NCBI RefSeq assembly: GCF_000787575.1
Contig: NW_012236527.1
Location: 1,054,001 to 1,118,000 of the forward strand
DNA from: Acytostelium subglobosum LB1
Taxonomy: Eukaryota > Evosea > Eumycetozoa > Acytosteliales > Acytosteliaceae
Reading direction: 5' to 3'
Length of the DNA: 64,000 bases
Shown: one piece after another, positions 49,001 through 59,175 of the stretch
Numbering within the stretch: the stretch's first letter is position 1
How the letters are laid out: the number at the start of each line of letters is the position of its first letter
Notes under the pieces: model-generated
The model's database searches: none
What the model saw: the letters and a program-made list of their open reading frames with translations, nothing else
What the model was told of the DNA's origin: nothing
Program-made: the position numbers and the translations under genes

Positions 49001-50472
49001 ATCCGTCGCAGGGATGATCAACACAACCGAATCCTCGCCACCCTGTGAGCTAAAGTAAAGTCCATCATCCGTAAGATATATATTGCCCTCATAGGACAGG
49101 TCATCATTGAACAACAGGCATGTCTTGTCTGATGGATTGGATGGGGAAGTGTTAGTGGCTCATTCATCCGCTCATTCAATCAATCAATCAAACATACGTG
49201 CAATGATGTGAACACGTTGATTGTTCAATCTGAATATCTTTTGGAACTCGATTGTCTGTAGCTTGAAGGATGAGGATAGACTGTCGCTGTGATGTGAGGT
49301 CAAGGTTGGACTCCAGATGTATTGCAACAGGTTGAAGACCTCTTCTGGGTTGGAGACGGGCGTGATGATGAAGTTCTCGCCACGCTTGGTTGTGATGTAG
49401 ATCGAGTCATAGAACATGGCGGCCTCGACATCCATCTCAATATTGACAATGTCCGCCATGGAGATGATTAGTGTGAGGTTCTTTTGCATGCGTCCAATCT
49501 CGTTGAACCACAGGTCGACCTGGACCTCCGAGTCGGCTTCGAGAACGTAGATCTGCGAGTCAGTGCCAATCTCCAGACAGAAGGGGCGCGAGGCAGTTTG
49601 TGGCAGCTTATGAATAGAGGTGATGTTGCGCAAAGGTATGACGCCGTTGGGATAGTAGGTCTCCTTCGCGTCGGACGTGCGGTACCATGACAGCGAGTCG
49701 TGATTGAGCACGAACCAGTGCTTGCGCCAAAAGAAGTCGCCCTTCATATTAAGATAGTTCTCCATCGCGTAGCCAGTGTGTGATTGTTCCTTGGGCATGA
49801 AGCACAGCTCCTGCGAGGTGATTATCATGTTGCCAGTGGTCATGTGATTAGACAGCAACGAGCACTCGCAAAAGCCATAAATCTCCTGATCGCCAGAGAT
49901 TGCCGTTGCCTTTTGTTCCAGACATGTCAACTCCTCCCTAACCATTGACTTGAATCGCAGTCTTTCTTCATTCGATTGGAATCCAGTTGGTATTGGTCTA
50001 GTTATAACTCTTTTGTGTGAAGGTGATGTGAAGTCCTGATGTTGTTGTTGTTGTTGTTGTTGTTGCTGTTCGGATGATGTTGATGTTGATGATACATCAT
50101 CATAAGGTTCAAATATAATGAACTTTGGGAATGATGATGTTTGTTGTTGTTGTTGTTGACCAGTTGAATCGATTGGCCTTGCGCCTTCGATCTCATCATA
50201 GTACTCGCTATAAGTGTCATCGAAACTCTCATGATCCTCAAGAGCATCCACTTCATCATCATCCTCATTCGGTAAACTAATACGACTTGTATTCAATCTA
50301 CTTAGTGACGATGTCAAACTATCGATTGATATCTATATATGGACTTGTTAATAAACCAATTCATTGCGTTTCAATCAATTGATTAATAATTACTTACCTG
50401 TCTCCATAGTTTACCATCAACGATAGGTATAACATTGTTGTTATTACTATTATTATTACTATTTACATTCAT
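46037..50472 (-). CDS. ugt52: Sterol 3-beta-glucosyltransferase, Ugt52-like (GRAM-PH-GRAM-GT-FYVE-like)
   Basis: Four exons, complement of 50398..50472, 49198..50332, 48079..49128 and 46037..47997, encode 1406 residues. The enzyme family transfers glucose from UDP-glucose to membrane sterols (fungal Atg26/Ugt51, Dictyostelium Ugt52). Order of parts: poly-Gln-rich N-terminus; GRAM-like segment; PH domain (WRKHWFVLNHDSLSWYR); further GRAM-like domains (LSYEGNIYLTDDGLYFS; VEGHIFVTKSYIAF; YGVLYITKHFVCFRSKFG); a GT28-type glycosyltransferase starting ITILTIGSRGDIQPYLALAK with the UDP-binding HHGGAGTTAQG; and a C-terminal FYVE-like zinc finger (CSNCGKVFCEKCA, CDPC). The finger lacks the basic RRHHCR patch (it reads QTRFNCSNCG), so PI3P binding is doubtful. 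Confidence 0.92.
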
Positions 50473-50973
50473 TATTACTTGTTATGTTTTGGATGATAAT
50501 GATGTTCAACAAACCACTTCCTTGTGTTTATTACACTTCGGTGTTTGGACTCGTGTGTGTGGAGTTGGTCCCTGGTTCGTGGGGTCATCTTGAAAGAAAG
50601 GGGTCGCCCCTTTGACTCCAGTTGCTTCGACATTTTGATATTGTGTAAAGATGTAGATACAACAACTAAGTATACATTGTGTGTGTATATATATATGAAC
50701 AAGTCAACTTAACAAATGATTGAGCCTTTTGTCTTCACTATCTATCAAGACTTTGATTGACCTAATTAGCTAACTTCTTTGGACTTCAGGTTTAGATGTC
50801 GTGTCGCTTCATGAACAAACACACACACACACACACAAAGGAGTTAAACCGATCCAATCTGACTGACAATCAATCAATCAATCAACATGTTATAACATGT
50901 TTAACAGAGGTATGATGAGGTCCACTCTCATTCCATCAACTTATCTTGTAATATATAATAATAACAAATTACC
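50473..50973. promoter_or_regulatory. Divergent region between the Ugt52-like gene and MGAT1, with nested hairpin
   Basis: 501 bases. At 50597-50613 is a perfect 7-bp hairpin, AAAGGGG-TCG-CCCCTTT, enclosed by a second pair GGAGT (50561-50565) and ACTCC (50615-50619). A CA repeat lies at about 50818-50837 and a CAAT run at 50868-50884 upstream of MGAT1. No protein gene is convincing. Confidence 0.5.
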
Positions 50974-52667
50974 ATGGTAATTAATAATCTAAGACTTGGA
51001 AATAATAGTATGAATAATCCTAGACCATGGTGGCTATTACTATGTGTATCATTGTTAATAGTAGTATTCGTGGCAGTATCATTCGTTGCCAATATATATG
51101 ATAGTATGCTAAAGGAGAACAAAGCATTACATGATGAATTGTTAAAGACTGGATTGGTTGGAAACTCAATGAAGAACGATCTTCATACAATCAACAAACA
51201 TGTAGTTGAATTACAATCAGATTCAAAGGATAAACTTAGAGTATTGGAGGATGCTGTCAATATATTGAACGAATCATATCAACAACATGTTAAACATAAC
51301 TTACAACTACAACTAAAGTTACACAAGTCTGAACAAGACCTAACACTTCACGTCAAAGAGTACAAACAACTTCAAAATGAAGCTCAACAACTACAACTAC
51401 AACTTCAACAACTTCTACAACAGAATGATCAATATAAACATCAACTTCAACAGCCTTTACAACAACAAGATGTTGTACCATTACTCATATTCACATGCAA
51501 TAGGGCCTTCTACTTGGACCAATGTTTGCGTACTATATTGTCGTGAGTATCCATCCATTGAGTGTCGCGATCAAACATAATCATAACTAACATCCATGTT
51601 GCCAATGAAGTATTCCAAGGGATAAGGATAGACATCCAATAATAGTATCACAAGATTGTGATGATGAACCAACAACCAACTTACTCAACACAGTATACAA
51701 GGATGATATCATCTTGCTAAGGGTATGTCCAGAGAGACCAAGATATCATAGCTCATTCATTCAATTATTGACCAATCAACAGCATCAGAACAGAACATCC
51801 ATGCCTTCATATGAGGCCATTGCTACTCATTATCATTGGGCATTGTCACAGGTGTTTAGGATGTCATTCCAGGCGGCGATTGTGCTGGAGGATGACTTGG
51901 ATGTGTCACCTGACTTCTTTCAATACTTTGATGCAATGTATCCATTGCTGCGGAACGATCCTTCATTATATTGTATAAGTGCATGGAATGATAATGGTGT
52001 GCCGGAGTACATGAACCCTGATCAAGAGGCATCGCGACGCACTTTCCAGCGAACAGACTTCTTCCCGGGTCTTGGCTGGATGCTCACAAGGAACTTCTGG
52101 AATGAGTTGGAGCCAGTGTGGCCAGCCAACAATTGGGATGACTTCCTTCGACAGCAGAGTGTTGTAAAGGGACGCCATTGCATACAGCCCGAGCTACCAA
52201 GAGTCAGAAACATTGGAATGAATGGCACCAGTGCCACCGACATCTATGAACGATTCCTCAAGAAGATGGACTACAACAATGTCACCATGGACTACACTCA
52301 AGTCGACTTTACCTATCTTGAAAGAGTATGTTTGAATGATCATCGATTGATTGAACGACTGACACCAAACCATCAACGACAAAAGGACAAGTATGTGGCG
52401 TACTTGAAGAAACAGGTTGACGCGGCCAAGTCGATTGACTTGTATGAGATCGATTCATTCCAGTATCGCAACCTTACTTTGAAGGCCACATTCAAGAGTG
52501 ATGCAGACTTTAGGATGTTCAATCATGTACATGGACTGATGGACGACCTCAGAGAGGGCATGTCCAGGACATCATTCAGAAAGATAGTCACCATCTTTGT
52601 CGATTCCAACAAAGTATACTTATTGCCCAAGGATCAAGACTGGAGTGATATCAAAGTGATTGGATGA
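50974..52667 (+). CDS. mgat1: Alpha-1,3-mannosyl-glycoprotein 2-beta-N-acetylglucosaminyltransferase (GnT-I, MGAT1 family)
   Basis: Two exons, 50974..51542 and 51611..52667, give 541 residues. It starts complex N-glycan formation in the Golgi by adding GlcNAc to Man5. A signal-anchor lies at about 20-40 (WLLLCVSLLIVVFVAVSFVA), then a long Gln/Leu-rich coiled-coil stem to about 165, longer than in animals. Catalytic features are PLLIFTCNRAFYLDQCL, IVSQDCDD, VLEDDLDVSPDFF with EDD at 283-285, ISAWNDNG, FFPGLGWML and WDDFLRQQ. All match the MGAT1 family. The intron splits a Ser codon (TC|T) with a GTGAGT donor. An alternative start is the Met at residue 13, just before the anchor. MGAT2, the next enzyme on this branch, lies at 2.2 kb. 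Confidence 0.92.
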
Positions 52668-52708
52668 TTGATTGATTGATTGATTAAACACAAGTGCAAT
52701 GATGTTCA

Positions 52709-53874
52709 TTACTGGGCCTGGCCTTGGGCTTGTAGTTTCTTGAATTCCAACTCTCGCAAGTAGGTGGAGCTGAGCTTGAAGTCGCCACCCTGCTCCACTC
52801 CATCAAAGTAAGTGATGGCATATATCTCCAAAGGCTTCAGATTGCTCTCTTTCCTCTTCTCATTGATGAACAATGCTGTCTTGAGTGTCTCTGGCGAGAT
52901 AACAATCACCTCCAATCTTGAACTAGTCATAGTGTTGGCATAAGGTTCCAACAGTCTCAACATCTTTGTGAAGTGATGACGATAGCATTAGTATTATGAG
53001 CCAATTATGTACATGTGCAAGCGTCAATCGAACATACATTGTACTCAACATAAGGATTGACATGTTTGATGAACTCATAAGTCTTGTTGGTACGTTGGTC
53101 AAAGGGAGCAATCAGCTCAGAGTACTTCTTGGACTTGAGTATACTGTTGTCTGTCACTCCAATCTCCATGTACTCACTGCACAGCAGTGCAGACATGGTC
53201 AACAGTATCTTGTGACCTGGATGCATGTGATCGAACGTGCCACCCAACACGACACCCTTGAACAATGGCGCAAAGGCATGGGTATTGCTGCCGTCATGCT
53301 TGTCAAAGACTGATTGCTTATACTGATCAGTAGGGTATGCTACATTGTCATCAAAGACCACGAGGTTGGTGTGGCCAGACAGGTGTGCACGGTCGGCTTC
53401 GTCGACAAACAGTGCGTCCACTTGATGCTCCAGTGGCGGCAGCACTGGTTGAGTGGCGTGAATGTGAGCAATGTGTTGAGATGATGGAGTGGCCATGTGG
53501 GGAACGATTGTAACATCCAATTCACTGTTCAGTCTATACATTATCTTGTAATATGTGTCGATGAGTGACTCCAATTGCTTCAGACGTGGTAGATGTTGGT
53601 TGACCAGTGGCGAGCAGTCTCCATTGTTACTTTGAACATTGATAATGTTGGGAAGCTTTGTGAATGGGTTATTGTTATCCAATACATTTGTTATTGGTTG
53701 TGACTGATTATGTTGTTGCTGATTTTGTTGTTGTACGAATTGAATGTACAGTCTCTCCTTGACTTTACTCTGAGCAGCAGTGAGTTTGGCTAGATTGAGT
53801 GTATGAATAGCATCACGAGATGACTCTGAGAAGAACAATCGTACCAATCCTGATCTGAAAATTGATGATGTCAT
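52709..53874 (-). CDS. Phosphopantetheine adenylyltransferase (PPAT, eukaryotic COASY-type domain)
   Basis: Two exons, complement(53038..53874) and complement(52709..52963), joined in phase 0 give 363 residues. PPAT transfers AMP from ATP to 4'-phosphopantetheine, the penultimate step of coenzyme A synthesis. The nucleotidyltransferase motif is GTFDHMHPGHKILL, with the HxGH signature as HPGH. Later come the IGVTDN segment and SSTYLRE, the family's ATP-binding SSTxLR motif. The first 190 residues are divergent and Gln/Asn-rich, as in eukaryotic PPATs. No dephospho-CoA kinase domain follows, so the last step must be encoded elsewhere, as in yeast. It is convergent with MGAT1, with 41 bases between stops filled by ATTG repeats. 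Confidence 0.88.
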
Positions 53875-54501
53875 TGTAGTAGTTATAATATATGAAACTA
53901 ATTACAACAATAAATAAATATATGTACAATGATTTATTATTAGTTAAAACAATCAAGTCAATCTCGAGATCGTGAGTCTGTTCATGTGCTGCAAGTTTGG
54001 GACCTGGGTCCCACATTCTGTCTTTGTTCCATCCCAGTGGGAATGAACTTTTGAATGTTCCAATGACATGATTATAACACAACGTTTACAAATATATACA
54101 TATAACTTAACTAACAAGTAATATAAGTAAGTCAATGAATAGATGAACATCATCCATGACTGATTGAATGAAGAGTGAGTGCTTTTACAAACAAACAATC
54201 ACACAACTCTGAAAAAGGAAAGTGATGGTGGGGTTCCATCCATTTGTAATAAAAGGGTCCAACCTTTGTGTTGTGGCAGTGATAAACTAGGGACACGCGA
54301 TCCCATTTATATTGCTATCGTATCTATCTCAACACATTCAATTTCATTCATTCAATCAATAAGCAGTCAGTCTGAACTTGAACAAGATATTGCTTGTCCA
54401 CACACCAAACAACATACTTGCTTACTCAAACGAACGAAGGGAAGGAATCACAGTGTTATCTTATTAGTTGTATAGTTAGAGATACATAAGATAAGAACAA
54501 G
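53875..54501. promoter_or_regulatory. Divergent region between PPAT and citrate synthase
   Basis: 627 bases with no gene seen. Two short stem-forming sequences occur: TTCC...GGAA around ATCCCAGTGG near 54027-54050, and AAAGG-GTCCAA-CCTTT at 54252-54267. The latter resembles the hairpin at 50597 and is preceded by a similar GTGGGGT sequence. Confidence 0.4.
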
Positions 54502-55907
54502 ATGAGTGAACAAGAGTTTTCGAAAGGTTTAGCTGGCATCTATGTTGCCAAGTCTGCTGTGTGCACAGTTGGTGTCAAGGGCACTGGACTAAACTACAGA
54601 GGCTATGACATAAAAGGTACCAATCATACTCATTCAAGGACAAGATGATACTTACTTACTAACTTGCGACGACAACGATGATGACACTGAACAGAGCTTG
54701 CTGCCAAGTCCAACTTTGAGGAGGTAGCCTACCTCTTGATATATGGATCATTGCCAACTGACCAGCAATTGCTCAACTACAACAGAACATTGGCATCATT
54801 GCGTGATATCCCAGGTGCTCTCAAGGATTGTTTGGAGCGTATCCCAGCCAATGCACATCCAATGGATGTTCTTCGTACCGGTTGTTCAATCTTAGGAGTA
54901 TGTACATCATCATCTGCCCAATAATCACATCATCTGCTCACTCAATCAATCAATCAATCAAACATAGACTTTGGAGCCAGAGAGTCCAACGAATGATCAT
55001 TACCAGATCTCAAATAGATTGATCGCATCGTTTGGATCGATGTTGTTGTACTGGCATCATTGGGTCTGTGGAGGAAAGAGAATCAACTGTGTGACATCAC
55101 CAGATGATACAACTGCCAAGCACTTCTTGAAGCTGCTCAGACAGGATGGTTTGGAGCCATCGCCACTGCATGTGCGCGCCGTCGACGTCTCCCTCATCCT
55201 CTATGCCGAGCACGATTTGGCTGCATCCTCCTTTGCTGCACGTGTTACTACCTCTACCCTCACCGACTTTTACTCTGCCATCTGCACTGCCATCGGTACC
55301 CTACGCGGACCCCTACACGGTGGAGCCAACGAGGCTGCCATGAAGCTGCTCGAGCAGTACCCAACGCCAGACGAGGCGGAGGCTGGAGTAAGTGTCAAGA
55401 CAAGGACGGGGCATAAGGCCTGGCCTACCTTGGGCCAACTCACTCACTCATTCAATCCCTCACTCAATCAATCAACCAACATAGATCATGGGTATGCTGT
55501 CAAAGAAGGAGTTGATTATGGGATTCGGACATAGAGTGTACAGGAATGGAGATCCAAGGAATCCAATCATCAAGGAGGTGTCGAGGACACTTAGCCAGGC
55601 ACCAAACGGCAACCCCCAGCTGTTTGCCGTGTCGGAGCGCGTCGAGCAGGTGGTGCAGCGCGAGAAGAAGATGTTCCCCAACCTGGACTTCTACTCCGCG
55701 TCGACCTACCAGCAGGTGGGCATCCCAACACTCTTCTTCACACCAGTGTTTGTCATCTCGAGAACGACAGGCTGGGCTGCGCACATCATCGAGCAGCGTC
55801 AAGACAACAAGCTGATCCGACCATCTGCCATCTACACTGGTCCAGACACCAGGCCATACGAGCCAATCCAAAACCGCAAACCTGTAAGACAACAGTCGTC
55901 CCTCTGA
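54502..55907 (+). CDS. Citrate synthase (2-methylcitrate synthase-like type)
   Basis: Four exons, 54502..54616, 54695..54897, 54968..55387 and 55485..55907, encode 386 residues. The enzyme condenses oxaloacetate with acetyl-CoA, or propionyl-CoA in the methylcitrate subgroup. Catalytic blocks are present: GPLHGGANEAAMKLLEQ (first His), GFGHRVYRNGDPR (second His) and FPNLDFYSAS (Asp). The short length and TLTDFYSAICTAIGTLRGPL resemble bacterial-type citrate/methylcitrate synthases rather than the longer mitochondrial form. There is no mitochondrial presequence. The protein ends in SSL, at best a weak peroxisomal signal, and the peroxisomal citrate synthase of dictyostelids is a plausible orthologue. 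Introns 2 and 3 end in CAAT runs. Confidence 0.9.
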
Positions 55908-56302
55908 TCAGGTCTTGGCAGGCACAGAGGGGGGTCGATGCCATCTTCATAATCAATCACATCCACTTATACCAATCATTCAATCATCCATTCATTCATT
56001 CATTCGNTTCATTCAATCACCAAAGTGATAATATTAAGCGATTGATAGAGTTAGTTTAATGCAATAGTGTGATTCATAAATGAACGTGCCAACTGGAACG
56101 CAATCGGTGATCATGAAGGATGATCAGTCACGTGGTCTTTGATTGAACATTTATAAATAAATTTATTTGTGGATGGAGTGATGATGTTTCCCTCATGATC
56201 AAATTTAACGAGTTGACATCCATGTCTTACACTTCATTCATTCAACCATTCATCAGTTCAATCCATTCATTCAATCAATCAATCCCCATCTTCTATCAAA
56301 TA
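55908..56302. other. Intergenic with ATTC repeats and an ambiguous base
   Basis: 395 bases with no gene. A CATT repeat at 55989-56015 contains the unresolved base at 56007, probably a sequencing slip in the repeat. CAAT runs at 56261-56284 immediately precede the secreted-protein start. Confidence 0.6.
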
Positions 56303-56800
56303 ATGAAATATTTATTATTAATTTTATCATGCTTATTGGTAACCATTGTTAATGTATCAGCTGATAGTATAACCATTCCAAATGATTATATTACTATTTG
56401 TGCCACTTGTAATAATGAACCAGGTGGTGTACAGAACTTTTATCAATGTGGCAATAAGTCTTGTTCGACTTTCAAGGTTGGAAGTTGTGTACCAAACATT
56501 AATATTTGTTCTGGCAACGTAACTTCGTCACCACCAACATGGGTCTCCTACTCCTGGCCACCAACTCATATCATAATGGGAGAGAAGGGTGACCTAATGA
56601 CCACATTGTTTAGTGATGCCGAGTGCAAGATGGTTACCTACGGACCAAATCCAGTTTGGTGTGGACGATGTGCAATGTACAATGCCCTCACTCCAACATG
56701 TCCCGAGAACTTCCTCTACACTGGATCTTCCAGCCATCATTCAGTATCCATGGTCCTCTCAGTCCTATCCATAATCATTTCTTTAATCAATATTCTTTGA
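56303..56800 (+). CDS. Secreted, probably GPI-anchored Cys-rich protein
   Basis: A single exon of 165 residues from the ATG at 56303. The open frame reaches back to 56195, but the upstream part lies in Ser/Phe/Ile-rich leader sequence and lacks a signal, whereas 56303 gives an ideal signal peptide (MKYLLLILSCLLVTIVNVSA). The mature region has about ten Cys, including ICATCNN, QCGNKSCSTF and VWCGRCAMY, plus two NxS/T sites. The C-terminus is SSS then a hydrophobic tail (VSMVLSVLSIIISLINIL), the pattern of a GPI attachment signal. No family is recognised. A cell-surface role is inferred from the signals only. Confidence 0.75.
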   Translation: MKYLLLILSCLLVTIVNVSADSITIPNDYITICATCNNEPGGVQNFYQCGNKSCSTFKVGSCVPNINICSGNVTSSPPTWVSYSWPPTHIIMGEKGDLMTTLFSDAECKMVTYGPNPVWCGRCAMYNALTPTCPENFLYTGSSSHHSVSMVLSVLSIIISLINIL

Positions 56801-56896
56801 AAAAAATAAATAAAAGTCTGATGAGCGAGAGCTCTAAATCTCCCAAGATTGATTCTCATCAACCCAAACATCATTATCATTTTAGATCAATCAAAG

Positions 56897-58615
56897 ATGG
56901 AACAAGATATTGATGTATTGTTCAGACGATTGATCAAGAATTGTTATATCTCCAAACTGTTATTCAATCAAGTCCATGACATCCACATGATAATGTTGGA
57001 GCGGACCATCATTCACACACTCAATCAATCAACATCATCAACAACATCAAGTAATAAGAAGAAGAAGAATAAGAATAAGAAGTATATAAACCAACCAAGG
57101 AAATGGAAAGACTTTGTTGAACATTGGATTCAATGTGTCGACACATACTTTGGCGTACGTGATAGTGACATCAGTGAGCCAGTCAAGTTTGAACATGGCC
57201 CCTTCAACATGTATCAAGGCCATCACTATATCATCAAGTACCTACTCGAACATGATCTTCAAAGATTAAAGACGACATTATATGCATTGGATGTAATGTC
57301 TTCAATAGGCAGGATGGACTTGGTTCGATATCTACATGATAACAATGTTGTGGCATCATCAAATGCGATGGACCATGCTGCCACACTCGACATCTTCATC
57401 TTTCTCCAACAACATCGAACCGAGGGTCATACACTCTATGCGTTGAGCATAGCTGCGTCGCATGGCCGCCTCCCAATAGTTGAGCATATACTCAACACGG
57501 TCACGGACAAGGAGTTGGACTATAAACTTGCGTTGAACCAGGCAGCTATACAAGGACATGTTGATGTGTTGCGATTCATTCATCATGATGGTAGCTATGC
57601 CAAGCCGGGACTCAGGACTCTGTTCAGAAATGATGATACCATGGATATTGCAGCAAGGAATGGCCATCTCGAAGTTGTCAAGTACCTCCACGATAATGAA
57701 TATGGGGGCTGCTCACAAGATGCAATGCACTTGGCATCCATCAAAGGCCATTTGGATATCGTTCGATTCCTACACGAGAACCGCACAGAAGGTTGCTACA
57801 CGCATACAATGGACTTGGCGGCAAGGAATGGACACTTGGACATCGTAACCTATCTCCACAACAACCGCACAGAAGGTTGCGGGTCAGATGCCATGGAGTT
57901 TGCATCAAGAAAGGGACACCTGGGCGTGATACGCTTTCTTCATCATCATCGCACAGAGGGCTGCACATTTGAAGCGATATATAACGCATCACTGAAAGGA
58001 CATTTGGAGATTGTTCGCTTCCTGCATGAGCACAGGACCGAGGGCTGCACTGATGATGCCATGGATTTTGCTGCTCTCAATGGCCATCTGGACATTGTTC
58101 GATACCTTCATGAACATAGGACTGAAGGATGTACCCATGATGCCATGGACTATGCTGCCATGTATGGTCATTTGGATGTTGTTCGATTCCTTCATTACAA
58201 CAGGACTGAAGGATGCAGTGTGTATGCCTTGAACAATGCAGCGCGGTATGGCTGGATTGACATTGTTATGTTTCTGTTGGACAATCGAACAGAGGGATGC
58301 ACTGTGAAGGCCATGGACAAGGCTGCAAAGAATGGACATTTGGACATTGTCAAGATACTTCATTCAAGAGGGAAGGAGTGCAGCCAGCTTGCCATTGAAA
58401 ATGCGGCGCAGAAAGGACGTTTAGAAGTTGTCAAGTTCCTCAGAGAGAATAGAACTGAGGGACACATCCCCCAAGCCATCTCCATTGCAAAGTACAATGG
58501 ATTTGATATGATTGTTGAGTATCTTTCCACGCCCCTACCCACACAATCATTATTATCATCATCATCATCATTAATGGAAGGAGCTACCAGTCTCAAGAGG
58601 CAATTATCAAGGTAG
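56897..58615 (+). CDS. Ankyrin repeat protein with 28-residue RTEGC units
   Basis: A single exon of 572 residues. The N-terminal 120 residues contain a Ser/Lys-rich insert and resemble the cap of dictyostelid ankyrin proteins. From about residue 140, and regularly from about 57700, the protein is built of ankyrin-type units such as NGHLDIVRYLHEHRTEGCT. The period is 84 bases (28 residues), shorter than the canonical 33. Regular units continue to about 58500 and the tail is Ser-rich. Such proteins are numerous in social amoebae and probably mediate protein contacts. No catalytic domain is seen. The frame is open from 56849, but 56897 is the first ATG after a non-coding-looking TTTTAG. Confidence 0.8.
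   Translation: MEQDIDVLFRRLIKNCYISKLLFNQVHDIHMIMLERTIIHTLNQSTSSTTSSNKKKKNKNKKYINQPRKWKDFVEHWIQCVDTYFGVRDSDISEPVKFEHGPFNMYQGHHYIIKYLLEHDLQRLKTTLYALDVMSSIGRMDLVRYLHDNNVVASSNAMDHAATLDIFIFLQQHRTEGHTLYALSIAASHGRLPIVEHILNTVTDKELDYKLALNQAAIQGHVDVLRFIHHDGSYAKPGLRTLFRNDDTMDIAARNGHLEVVKYLHDNEYGGCSQDAMHLASIKGHLDIVRFLHENRTEGCYTHTMDLAARNGHLDIVTYLHNNRTEGCGSDAMEFASRKGHLGVIRFLHHHRTEGCTFEAIYNASLKGHLEIVRFLHEHRTEGCTDDAMDFAALNGHLDIVRYLHEHRTEGCTHDAMDYAAMYGHLDVVRFLHYNRTEGCSVYALNNAARYGWIDIVMFLLDNRTEGCTVKAMDKAAKNGHLDIVKILHSRGKECSQLAIENAAQKGRLEVVKFLRENRTEGHIPQAISIAKYNGFDMIVEYLSTPLPTQSLLSSSSSLMEGATSLKRQLSR
57690..58490 (+). repeat. 84-bp tandem repeats coding for ankyrin units
   Basis: The segment coding for RTEG(C/H) recurs at 84-base steps, for example near 57780, 57864, 57948, 58032, 58116, 58200 and 58284. 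Units have diverged at the DNA level but keep exact length. Confidence 0.75.
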
Positions 58616-58781
58616 ACATCCTCGAGTTATTGTAGATTGATATCAATTGAATGAATGATTAAATGTGATCACATTTTCATAATCATTTTATTGTCTCTCA
58701 ATTCTTTAATATGATTGAATAGAGATAATTATCATTACTCCATTCTGGATATCTCTCCCTGAATCACCTACTAATCCATCT

Positions 58782-59175
58782 TTATTCTCTTTCATGGTTG
58801 AAGTTGTTGTCTTTGTTGAATTGATATGTATGATGGGATTTATGTTTGGTATTAGTTTTGGGTGGTGGATTTGAATAGGTTCTTTCTCCATCTGGGTTGA
58901 TATTGTTGTCTCTGTTGAATTGATTTATAAGATTGGACTTATGATTTGTCATAAATTGGGGACCTGGATTTACTACAGGATCTAGATATCTATCATTATC
59001 AGCATCCCTATATTATAAAATAAAGTAAAAGAATAAATCAGTTAATTATATTATAAAATAAAGAATAATAAATATATAATTACCCAAAAGCATAGGAATC
59101 TTGAGAATACCTATTTGCATATATAGAATTAAAAAGAATACCTAATACTATAAGTAAAATAAATAAATTCTTCAT
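58782..59175 (-). CDS. Small secreted Asn/His-rich protein, two exons
   Basis: Exons complement(59084..59175) and complement(58782..59007), with a 76-base phase-2 intron (GTAATT...TATAG), give 105 residues. The signal peptide is MKNLFILLIVLGILFNSIYA. After the splice, which completes a Gly codon, the mature part is very hydrophilic (DADNDRYLDPVVNPGPQF). It contains two related segments, HKSNLINQFNRDNNINPDGE and HKSHHTYQFNKDNNFNHERE, an internal duplication of about 20 residues. There is no Cys. It matches the exon plan of 22380-22845 and 26440-26717. Function unknown. Confidence 0.65.

Noticed and set aside
56195-56302. N-terminal extension of the GPI-type secreted protein
   Set aside because: The extension lies in CATT/CAAT-rich leader DNA and would bury the obvious signal peptide that starts at 56303.
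56820-56896. Separate first exon (MSESSKSPK...) for the ankyrin gene
   Set aside because: There is no GT donor between that ATG and the TTTTAG acceptor-like site, so it cannot be spliced to the ankyrin frame.
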